This document shows, one piece after another, positions 39,361-46,792 of a DNA stretch of 64,000 nucleotides. The stretch is from NCBI RefSeq assembly GCF_000271665.2, contig NZ_CP010978.1, positions 4,571,001 through 4,635,000 on the forward strand, given 5' to 3'. The translations under genes were made by a program, and so were the position numbers. The first letter of the stretch is position 1, and each line of letters starts with the position of its first letter. The DNA comes from Pelosinus fermentans JBW45 (GTDB taxonomy: Bacteria > Bacillota > Negativicutes > DSM-13327). Below the pieces are notes generated by a model. It was given only the letters and a program-made list of their open reading frames with translations, did not search any database and had not been told where the DNA came from.

Positions 39361-39456
39361 TTAAAATTTTTCTGTTTGAAATGCTTTAATGATGGCAAGT
39401 ATAGCCCATAAAATCATCATAAAGCCAATTACTAAGAACGGGAAAACAATGTTCAT
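39361..39456 (-). CDS. 31-residue single-membrane-segment peptide
   Basis: MNIVFPFLVIGFMMILWAILAIIKAF followed by QTEKF: one hydrophobic helix and a short charged tail, GGAG 10 bp upstream. The same frame is open further upstream to GTG 39579, but that part overlaps the next peptide in another frame. Either a separate small membrane peptide or the second half of a frameshifted two-helix protein with 39492-39572. It resembles small OadG-like anchors only loosely. Confidence 0.4.
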   Translation of the reverse strand: MNIVFPFLVIGFMMILWAILAIIKAFQTEKF

Positions 39457-39491
39457 TCCGAGAATTTCTCCAAGTTGAGGATTAACATTAC

Positions 39492-39572
39492 CTACTGGGG
39501 CACAACAATTATCAATGCCAATACAATCGCTATCCCCGTAATAATTGGATGCTCTAAAAAGAGTGAAAACAT
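39492..39572 (-). CDS. 26-residue hydrophobic peptide
   Basis: MFSLFLEHPIITGIAIVLALIIVVPQ with a strong GGAGG 8 bp upstream. A single membrane helix; toxin-like (type I TA) or a leader/anchor peptide are possibilities. Box F is 144 bp upstream. The following frame encodes the 31-residue peptide. Confidence 0.4.
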   Translation of the reverse strand: MFSLFLEHPIITGIAIVLALIIVVPQ

Positions 39573-39670
39573 AGTACACACCTCCATTATGTTATGCCGC
39601 CAAAGTTTTTCCTTAACAATCTTGTTTATCCATTTCCCGATTACATAACTGAATAGCACGACCATAAAAT

Positions 39671-39865
39671 TCGTCCTTTTGGATTTATCTTGCTCTACTC
39701 TAATGCCCTTTTTTATAGGATAAATCGTTTTAAAAGTCATTGCATCTAGCAAAAGGTGTAGACTTTAAATACATTCAACAAAAAATGAGCCGTCTCACCT
39801 TTCAAGATAAAGACGACAAATAGTTACAACAGAAATCCAAGACATTACCACCGTCCCCTTGGCTC
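39671..39865 (-). repeat. repeat F, partial copy with box
   Basis: From CGTCCTTTTNGATTTATCTTGC to the end CCACCGTCCCCTTGGCTC. The 3' ~106 bp (39760-39865) are almost identical to 45247-45351. The left GGGGACGG end is missing. It cuts the SUFU-like gene at 39868. Confidence 0.75.
39716..39763 (-). promoter_or_regulatory. conserved 48-bp box, copy F
   Basis: Inside repeat F, upstream of the two hydrophobic peptide ORFs. Confidence 0.65.
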
Positions 39866-39867
39866 TA

Positions 39868-39998
39868 CCATGAATATCCGTTGAGGCAATTTCGTGCAAT
39901 ACGTTGGCAAAGGGGCCAAAGTGCTCTTCTATATGGCTTTCAATGACCTCCATCTCTTCCTCGCTATATATTTCAAATGGTTCTTCGTGGTTTTCCAT
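39868..39998 (-). pseudogene. SUFU-like gene truncated by repeat F
   Basis: ATG 39998 has AGGAGG upstream. MENHEEPFEIYSEEE, then EEHFGPFANVLHEIASTDIH, resembles the start of bacterial suppressor-of-fused (SUFU) domain proteins. After residue ~43 the frame enters the repeat (GRAKGTVVMSW...CRLYLER). The same CRLYLER tail terminates the truncated transposase at 45282. It lies 71 bp downstream of hscC, whose operon it once extended. Confidence 0.55.
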
Positions 39999-40069
39999 GA
40001 AAATCCTCCTATATATTGAGTCTATTAGGTTTGGGCAAATTTTACCGATTTCAGGCGGAACAGAGCCCT

Positions 40070-41767
40070 TCAAAAATATCCTTGCTCCAAGCTATCCAGC
40101 CGCTGCTTTAATACTGCCGCCGCCGGTTTTATTTTCCGCTCCTCTTGCCGGTCAAGCGCCTGTTCAAAGGCGGCCAGCCACAGGGCAATTATCTCTCTGG
40201 TATCTCCCAGCGCTTCTTCATACAGCCGTTCGCCGCGCGCCAGCAGCAGTTGGTTTTCCTGCTTGTCACGGGGGTGGATTTTCAGTGCAGCCAGCGCGGC
40301 TAATCGCGCTTCGATCTCGGCCTGCGGCATGCTGCCAGGAGTTTCTTCAATCACCGCCCGCCGCTTGACGCCGGTGCTAACAGCGGTGACCTCCACCTCC
40401 AGGATGCCGTTGATGTCGTAGGTAAAGCGGATGTCGATGGCCTCTCGACCGGCGGGGCCGGGGGGCACCGGTATCTCCAGCCGACCCAGCTCGATATTGT
40501 TCTTGGTCAGCCGGCTCTCGCCCTGGAAGACCTCCACCTCAATCGCCTTCTGGTTATTATGGGAGGTATACAGCCGTTTGATCCGGCTGGCGGGGATGAC
40601 GGTATTCCGTTCGATGATCGGAAAAAAGTAACCGCTTTCTTTATAGCCCGCCGCATTTTCCCGCACGATATCCGTCCCCAGCGTGTACGGACAAACATCT
40701 GTCAGCACGACCTCCTTGAGCGCCAGGTTCCGTGCCTTCATCCCTGCCTGAATGCCGGCGCCAATGGCCACCGCCTCGTCCGGATTGATGCTGCAGGCAG
40801 GCAAATGCCCAAACAGCTTGCTGACAAAGGCATGGATGAGCGGCATGCGGGTCGCTCCGCCAACTAAAATGACCGCATCCAAATTTTCTGGTCGCAGCGA
40901 GGCATCCTGCAGCGCCCGGACGACCGGGTAGCGCAGCCTGCGAAGGAGTCCCTCCGCCTCCTTTTCCAACTTGTCATGGGTCAGGCTGTAGGTTAGTTCC
41001 CGTTCGCCCAGCACGCAGCGCATCTCAGCCGCTTTGCCCCGGCTTAGGTTCTGTTTGAGCTGCTCAGCCTGCTTGTAAACAACAGCCAGCTCTTTATCGT
41101 TCAGTTCTTCGCCGTTCAACTGATGGTGCTGCAAAAATAAGCTTGCTAAGAGTTCGGTGAAATCCTCGCCGCCGAGATAGTTGTCCCCGGCGACGGCTCT
41201 GACCTCCAGCAGGTTTTCAAATATCTCAACAATAGAAACGTCAAAAGTGCCTCCGCCCAGATCAAAGACGATAAATTTGGTCTCAGACTGCTCGCCATGC
41301 AGCCCATAAGCAGTAGCTGCCGCTGTCGGTTCATTGATCAGCCGCTCTACCTTCAAGCCGGCCAACTCGCCGGCCCGCTTGGTGGCTCGCCGCTGGGCGT
41401 CATTGAAATAGGCGGGCACACTGATGACTGCTTCGGTGACCTCTTTCCCTAAAAAAGCCTCCGCGTCCTGCTTTAAAGACCGGATAACAAAGGACGAGAG
41501 CTCTTCCGGCAAAAAGGGGAGAGTTCCCAGGTGCAGCTCCCTGCGGCTGCCCATATAGCGCTTGAAGGTAGCGGCTGACAGCTGCGGATGCGTCACCAAT
41601 CGCTCCTTGGCAATCTGCCCGACAAGAATTTGCCCGTCCTCGCCCAGACTGACCACCGAAGGGGTCAGCACACTGCCCAGAGCATTTGAAATCAGCACCG
41701 GCTTGTCGCCGTCCCAGTAGCAGGCGAGGCTGTTGGTTGTTCCTAAATCAATTCCCAGTATCGTCAT
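40070..41767 (-). CDS. hscC: HscC-type Hsp70 chaperone
   Basis: 565 residues, shorter than DnaK (~610-640). The ATPase domain is intact: GIDLGTTNSLACYWDG, VISVPAYFNDAQRRAT, FDLGGGTFDVSIVE, VILVGGATRMPLIH. The short substrate domain (TDVCPYTLGTDIVREN, FPIIERNTVIPASR, IDIRFTYDINGILEVEV) and lack of the DnaK lid tail closely follow E. coli HscC. 28 bp after a J-domain/TPR gene, so the pair is a dedicated chaperone system like HscC with its J-partners. GC content is clearly above neighbouring genes; possibly acquired. Clients unknown. Confidence 0.88.
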   Translation of the reverse strand: MTILGIDLGTTNSLACYWDGDKPVLISNALGSVLTPSVVSLGEDGQILVGQIAKERLVTHPQLSAATFKRYMGSRRELHLGTLPFLPEELSSFVIRSLKQDAEAFLGKEVTEAVISVPAYFNDAQRRATKRAGELAGLKVERLINEPTAAATAYGLHGEQSETKFIVFDLGGGTFDVSIVEIFENLLEVRAVAGDNYLGGEDFTELLASLFLQHHQLNGEELNDKELAVVYKQAEQLKQNLSRGKAAEMRCVLGERELTYSLTHDKLEKEAEGLLRRLRYPVVRALQDASLRPENLDAVILVGGATRMPLIHAFVSKLFGHLPACSINPDEAVAIGAGIQAGMKARNLALKEVVLTDVCPYTLGTDIVRENAAGYKESGYFFPIIERNTVIPASRIKRLYTSHNNQKAIEVEVFQGESRLTKNNIELGRLEIPVPPGPAGREAIDIRFTYDINGILEVEVTAVSTGVKRRAVIEETPGSMPQAEIEARLAALAALKIHPRDKQENQLLLARGERLYEEALGDTREIIALWLAAFEQALDRQEERKIKPAAAVLKQRLDSLEQGYF

Positions 41768-41795
41768 GTATGTTGCCTCCTATATCCTAATAGCC

Positions 41796-44045
41796 TCACC
41801 AAAGCGATCTCCACCCTTCCTTCACCATGCGCCAGGCTTCCTTCACATAATGAGTAGTCGCCCGCCTATGCCCTTTCGACGCTTTATTATAGGCGGCATC
41901 AGCATCCTTGTACCAGCCCACTTCATAATAGCAGTCCCCCTGGCGTAACCAAATATCAGCAAGGGACGCACGAATTTCTTCGTTATCGCTATCGCCAAAC
42001 CAGCTCTCCGCCAGTTTACAGACGGCTATTGCCTCCTGCCACTGGGAGAGCGCTATGTAGTGGCCTGCCAGTCTCTCCATTGTCAGGATGACCAACTTGC
42101 GGATTTGCTCATTATCACTCTCAATAAACCACTCTATCGCCAGATTGCCGACGGCAATGCCAGCTTCCGGCTGCTTCGCTTTATCGCAATACAGCGACTT
42201 ATTGCACATGGCCCGGGCGACCTCCAGCAAGATGTCCTCTTCCTCATCGTCAGGCGAGGGAGGGGCGGTCGGCAATCCGTCAGTGCCAGCAAACTTGTTG
42301 ATCAGACGGTCGCAGGCGGCGATTGCCTCCTCCCACCGCTCCAGCTCCTCATAATGGGTAGCCATCCTGCCAAGCGCCAAGGAGACCACCCACAGGATTT
42401 GCCCATCCTTACTGTTCTCAAACTGCTCCGCCACCTGACTGCCGGCGGCTATCGCCTCCTCCAGTCGGTCAAGCTCGGCACAGCAAAGGGCCTTGTTCCT
42501 CAGCGCCCAGGCAACATTAAGCCGGATAGTTTCATGCTTGCTTTTGAGAAATTTATCAATTACCTGATTGTAGGCGGCCAGCGCTTGCTCTGTTTTCTCC
42601 AGTCCGGCATAAATCCTGCCCTGATTGACCATGATGGAGGAAACCGTGGCTCGAATCTCGGTGTGCCCGCTCTTGCCGAACCGCTCGATCGCCTGTTCAC
42701 TCAGAGCTATTGCTTCTTCCATCCGTCCCAGACTGACATACAAAGCCGACAGATTGCCCATCGCATCTACGACCACTTCAGCAATGTCCTGCTCTTTGCT
42801 CCCTAAGCCTTGCATGATGCTCCCCAAAAACCGGTCAATGACTCGGGTATAGAATTCAATGGCCCCTTGCTCATCCCCCTGCCTTTCACCAATGCAGCCC
42901 TGATTATACAACGCTTCGGCTACATACAACTGCACATCAGGGTATTCGGTGCTTTCAAACCGGCGGAGCAGCTCATCGTAAGCAGCCCTCTGCCGCTCGT
43001 CGTCTCCCAGCAGATGATAGCAGACACCCTTATTAAAGAGTACCCGCGCTAAAATAGCCGGATTCTCCGCCGCATCAAACAAGGCGAGGAGTTCGTCGCA
43101 CAGACTGATGATCTCCGCCGGATCAGCCTCCGCATCACGCATGCCCAGGATATAGGAGAGCCAGTCTTCAGCCACCGACCTACGGGCTTCCCGCCAGTCA
43201 CTCCCCGGCCGCAGCTCCGCCCTGCACATAATCCGCCACAATTCCTCCCTGGCCTCACCTTCTCTGTCTGCGTCGCCCAGCTTTTTCACGCATAGCAGCC
43301 GGTCTGCCGCCGCTTGGACGACCTTGTACCGAAACGCATCTACCTCGCCAAACAAGGCGACAATCCGGTCATAGCACGCTATCGCTTTCTCGGTATTTCT
43401 CATAGCCGTATACTGTCTGCCCCGGCTCAGCAGTGCATCGCATACCCGGACGCCCAGCAGCACATCGCCGCGAACCCGGGAGCTTAGCCAGTTGCCGCCA
43501 TACTCAAGCATCTCAAGCATCGCTATCAGCTCATCATTATCAAACAGCTCGTCCAGCTTATCTGGCTCGATCCAGGCAAACAACTCATTACAGCCTGTCC
43601 ATGCCTCATAGGGCAAGGGTAGCTGTTCCTTTAGCAAGCGCAGCACCTCGTCATGCAGCTCAGGAGCCAGGCTTAGCGGCCATTCTTCTCCCTTGAGCAG
43701 CCGCTGCCATTCGCCAGGATCGCTGCGCCGCGCCGCATCGGCGCACAGCGATGTCAATAGCTCCATGAACCGGCCTGCCGCCGGCTCCCGGGGCGAAGGC
43801 GGCGCGTCCGCCCATCGCGCCTGCCGCAACTGTTGCCAGGAGAGCTGCCGAAACGGCTCCCCGTATGCCTCCCGCACTACTGCCGTTTCCGCCTGGCTCA
43901 ACGCCTGCCGATAAGCCTCCTGCAGCTTGCTAAACTCGTCCGGGTCCTCCTCCGGATGAAATATCTTCAACTTATCAGCATAGGCCCGCTTGATCAGCCG
44001 GATGTCGTCGGTTGGTTCAATGCCTAACAGGTTCCAATAGTTCAT
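41796..44045 (-). CDS. J-domain protein with TPR array
   Basis: Start at ATG 44045 (MNYWNLLGIEPTDD), AAAGGA 9 bp upstream; 749 residues. Residues 1-50 are a J-domain (IKRAYADKLKIFHPEEDPDEFSKLQEAYRQAL) in which HPD is replaced by HPE-ED, a variant seen in this class. A linker, then from ~200 to ~720 about ten TPR-like repeats (AIACYDRIVALFG, AIEFYTRVIDRFLG, ALAAYNQVIDKFLKS, EAIAACDRLINKF). Soluble. Directly upstream of and probably co-transcribed with hscC, its likely Hsp70. GC-rich. Confidence 0.85.
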   Translation of the reverse strand: MNYWNLLGIEPTDDIRLIKRAYADKLKIFHPEEDPDEFSKLQEAYRQALSQAETAVVREAYGEPFRQLSWQQLRQARWADAPPSPREPAAGRFMELLTSLCADAARRSDPGEWQRLLKGEEWPLSLAPELHDEVLRLLKEQLPLPYEAWTGCNELFAWIEPDKLDELFDNDELIAMLEMLEYGGNWLSSRVRGDVLLGVRVCDALLSRGRQYTAMRNTEKAIACYDRIVALFGEVDAFRYKVVQAAADRLLCVKKLGDADREGEAREELWRIMCRAELRPGSDWREARRSVAEDWLSYILGMRDAEADPAEIISLCDELLALFDAAENPAILARVLFNKGVCYHLLGDDERQRAAYDELLRRFESTEYPDVQLYVAEALYNQGCIGERQGDEQGAIEFYTRVIDRFLGSIMQGLGSKEQDIAEVVVDAMGNLSALYVSLGRMEEAIALSEQAIERFGKSGHTEIRATVSSIMVNQGRIYAGLEKTEQALAAYNQVIDKFLKSKHETIRLNVAWALRNKALCCAELDRLEEAIAAGSQVAEQFENSKDGQILWVVSLALGRMATHYEELERWEEAIAACDRLINKFAGTDGLPTAPPSPDDEEEDILLEVARAMCNKSLYCDKAKQPEAGIAVGNLAIEWFIESDNEQIRKLVILTMERLAGHYIALSQWQEAIAVCKLAESWFGDSDNEEIRASLADIWLRQGDCYYEVGWYKDADAAYNKASKGHRRATTHYVKEAWRMVKEGWRSLW

Positions 44046-44137
44046 CTTGTGCATCCTTTCGCTTCCTTTCTACTAGTGCTTCATTATTGCAGGGTATTGA
44101 GCATCCCTTTTACAATAGGCCCCCAGGCGTCTAGCGG

Positions 44138-44335
44138 CTACATATTCCTAAAACAGCCTGACAAGCATACATAGATTTTTTTAGGGGAAAAGATCACTTC
44201 TGCAGCCGATATATCAATGGCTTCATCGGGCCGGATTTTTATATTGTTTCGCGTTGTTATGATGACGCCTTCCTCATCATGCCAGGTAATACACACATCA
44301 GTCGCCTGCATAATAATCCGGTCAGTTGGAGACAC
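44138..44335 (-). pseudogene. fragment of a CIS hub/gpV-like protein
   Basis: Up to 65 residues beginning at GTG inside repeat G. The sequence DRIIMQATDVCITWHDEEG, with the following VIITTRNNIKI and ISAAEVIF, has the alternating beta-repeat pattern of VgrG/gpV C-terminal needles (compare the end of the gene at 63160). The 5' part has been replaced by repeat G. Function lost. Confidence 0.45.
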
Positions 44336-44646
44336 GGGGACGGTGGATGCGTCTTATCACCCTTTTTCAACAATCCCTTACTACTCCGCCTGGATATAAC
44401 TTCGTCCTTTTAGATTTATCTTGCTCTACTCCAATACCCTTTTTTATAGGATAAATCGTTTTAAAAGTTATTACGTCTAGCAAAAGGTATAGATACCCAA
44501 ATATATTGAAACACATTCAACCAAAAAGAACCCTCTCACCTTAGAAGGTAAAGACGGCAAGGAGTTTACGATGGGAACGAATCATTCCCTTTTAATAGTA
44601 CTCTTTTTCTCTTCATTATAATGACACTACCACCGTCCCCATGTCT
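44330..44646 (-). repeat. MITE-like repeat G (317 bp) with regulatory box
   Basis: Terminal inverted repeats AGACACGGGGACGGTGG and CCACCGTCCCCATGTCT. Full-length relative of repeat E. It separates the hub fragment (left) from the Rhs fragment (right), both cut exactly at its ends. Confidence 0.85.
44447..44494 (-). promoter_or_regulatory. conserved 48-bp box, copy G
   Basis: Inside repeat G, ~400 bp upstream of the J-protein/hscC operon; no other promoter was recognised for that operon. Confidence 0.6.
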
Positions 44647-45180
44647 TGCAGGTTTAACCCATCGTCCCGATATTCGTCCTCCTGCGTAAATCGGGAAATC
44701 ACCGGATTGTAAAATCTTGCCCGCAGGTAATACTGCTGGGTGATCGGGTCCAACTGCTGGCCGGTATACTTGAAGCGGTTCGGAACGGTTTCTTCCTGTT
44801 CCGTGATATTGCCCCACGCGTCATACTCGTACCGGTTAAGCACGTCTCCTTCATCGTCTGTAAGATAGGTAATACTGCCTATTTCATCCGCTGCATAATG
44901 ATAGTATGTTCTGGCGTATTCAGCGTCGCTGATAATGAGTTCATGGCCGCGGATCAGCCGGTTGATGCCTGCATCATTGGTTTCTACCGCAACCTCTCTG
45001 CCACTGAAGATGAACTGGACTAGGCGCCCGTTCTCTTCCATCTCATAGCGCAGTCCTTCGGCGTCATAGCGGTTCACTTGTGTTTGACCGTCGACAGTTT
45101 CCACTTTGGTTGTCCGGTTGAAACCGTCGTAACTATACTGTTTGCCCCGTCATTGAGCAGGTTGCCGGCGCTGTCGTGGT
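44647..45180 (-). pseudogene. orphan Rhs core fragment
   Basis: Encodes the end of an Rhs core (RYDAEGLRYEMEENGRLVQF, YDAWGNITEQEE, YTGQQLDPITQQYYLRARFY, ISRFTQEDEYRDDGLNL) closely related to the large protein at 46793. The tail reads into repeat G right after LNL, where AYCANNP would follow. A 1-bp loss near 45147 shifts the frame upstream (LLNDGA/QYSYDGFN). No toxin tip remains. Confidence 0.8.
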
Positions 45181-45246
45181 TATTAGGCCAAGAAAAAAGA
45201 GGAGCAGAGTTGTTGTCGACAACCCCGTCCCCGTGACACACTCTTT

Positions 45247-45351
45247 AGACTTTAAATACATTCAACAAAAAATGAGCCGTCTCACCTTTCAAGATAAAGA
45301 CGACAATAGTTACAACAGAAATCCAAGACATTACCACCGTCCCCTTGGCTC
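45247..45351 (-). repeat. repeat H, ~105-bp partial copy
   Basis: Nearly identical to 39760-39865 (one base difference seen), ending CCACCGTCCCCTTGGCTC. It truncates an IS3-type orfA on its right. On its left CCCCGTCCCCGTGACAC (45225-45241) is another end fragment in opposite orientation. Confidence 0.8.
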
Positions 45352-45647
45352 ACCAGTTGTGTGCGTGAACGAATTCCATATTTTTTGCAGACTCCTGACA
45401 GGGAGTCTACCCCAGCTAGATAATCTTGTACAGCAACTTTCTTAAGCTCTGCTGTGTATTTGCTGTTTTGAGATTTTGATAGAAGACCCGCTTCTCCAAG
45501 TGACTGATAAATACGAACCCATTGTAAAAAGGCAGTAGCATTAACATGAAGGCTTTCTGCGATATGTCTTGCAGAGTCCTCACCTGACAAGTATCTCTGA
45601 ACCCAATAAATTTTTTCTGATGGAATACACTTTGAATTTCCAGTCAT
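45352..45647 (-). pseudogene. truncated IS3-type orfA
   Basis: ATG 45647 with GGGGAG upstream. HTH units VQRYLSGEDSARHIAESLHVNATAFLQW and DYLAGVDSLSGVCKKYGIRSRTQL as in the orfA at 31779. After SRTQLVS the frame enters repeat H. The right-end hairpin and GGGGAGCATATCAA sequence (45650-45715) match the IS terminus design of the intact copy. No orfB. Confidence 0.75.
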
Positions 45648-45801
45648 AAAAATACTCCCCTTGTAGTAGTCAGTTTTTTTATTTAAACTGTCTACCACAA
45701 GGGGAGCATATCAATTTTTACGTCTGCTGACCTCTTGAAATTACTGGGGATGTTTATAGTATCCCCGTCACACGACACCTTCTTGTTAGTATTAAAAGAC
45801 A

Positions 45802-46149
45802 CTACTTTAATAATTCGCTTAATTCTTCATTCAATTGTTCTCCAAATTTATATGCTTCAGCTACATCTCTATTTTCAAGATAAAATAATCCAACTAACAT
45901 ATCATTTTTGGGTTTGCATATAAGACATTTTACCTCACCTTGCCTCATAGCCTGTGGCATAATTTCACCTTCTAAAGAATCATTTAATGATTTAATACTT
46001 TCTTCATCATGAAACAAATCAAGCAATCCGGCATAAGGAAGTTTGTAGCTCCACCCAAACGAGACTATTGCATAACTTTCAAGATCAACAATAACTAAGT
46101 AAATTATTCCGTGCTTCGACATAAAATCCGTATATTTTCGACTATCCAT
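45802..46149 (-). CDS. hypothetical protein, possible roadblock-like fold
   Basis: Start at ATG 46149 (MDSRKYTDFMSKHG), AAAGGA upstream; 115 residues. Alternating hydrophobic strands (GIIYLVIVDLESYAIVSFGW, VKCLICKPKNDMLVGLFY) and a terminal helix (AYKFGEQLNEELSELL) suggest a profilin/roadblock-type alpha-beta fold; this is a guess. No signal peptide. Located just downstream of the Rhs immunity candidate, so it could be an orphan immunity protein left from a displaced Rhs tip. Confidence 0.5.
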   Translation of the reverse strand: MDSRKYTDFMSKHGIIYLVIVDLESYAIVSFGWSYKLPYAGLLDLFHDEESIKSLNDSLEGEIMPQAMRQGEVKCLICKPKNDMLVGLFYLENRDVAEAYKFGEQLNEELSELLK

Positions 46150-46311
46150 TTCAATCAATCCTTTACTTTGTTTATTGTGGTCCTGGGTCAAGCCATACTC
46201 CTGGTTCGACCTCAGTTAATCTTTCAGGTGACTCTGAATCACTGAAAATGGTGATTTAATAGATAATATTATCCAGTTTAGTTTTGATCACGAGACGACA
46301 CCTGAGATGAA

Positions 46312-46344
46312 AAGAGGTCAACGGATTTTGTCCGCTGACCTCTT
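46312..46344 (-). terminator. terminator after the Rhs immunity gene
   Basis: AAGAGGTCA-CGGA stem with complement and TTTTCATC on minus. The sequence GCTGACCTCTTGAAATTACTGGGG recurs at 45726-45749, so this end is a repeated unit. Confidence 0.6.
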
Positions 46345-46421
46345 GAAATTACTGGGGGATGTTAGCAGTATCTTGTTGACACCTTCCGAAATAAGTCAAG
46401 AAAGCGTCATCTGACTCCGCC

Positions 46422-46772
46422 TTAAAGAACATGTACTGAATAAATTGTTACATTCACCTCATTTTTTTCATTAACTGTTGCTTCGCAAGATAATGTTAAA
46501 TCACTTTTACGATTATTTGACCATAATTCAAAGTCAATTGAATATTCTTCACTATACTTCTGAGAATTATCTAATTTAAAAATATCCATTTCATCAAAAA
46601 ATTGATTTGGAGGTAAAGTCAGCTTCTCTCCATATTGTAGAATTGCTTCACTTAGTTCACTAGCTGTTAATACTCCGATTTTATTCATTTCTTCAAGCTT
46701 TCTATATTCTTCTTTAACTAGCAACTCAACTATTTCTTTAACACCGTTCTTAATTTGCTGTTCAATATTCAT
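46422..46772 (-). CDS. candidate immunity protein for the Rhs toxin
   Basis: 116 residues, acidic, no signal or membrane segment; helix-rich N-terminus (KEIVELLVKEEYRKLEEMNK) and beta-rich C-terminus (DFELWSNNRKSDLTLSCEATV). Starts 20 bp after the Rhs stop with AGGAGGG upstream. Position directly behind a polymorphic-toxin C-terminus is the classic immunity location; this is the main evidence. Family not recognised. Confidence 0.6.
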   Translation of the reverse strand: MNIEQQIKNGVKEIVELLVKEEYRKLEEMNKIGVLTASELSEAILQYGEKLTLPPNQFFDEMDIFKLDNSQKYSEEYSIDFELWSNNRKSDLTLSCEATVNEKNEVNVTIYSVHVL

Positions 46773-46792
46773 TTTCTATCCCTCCTTTGATG

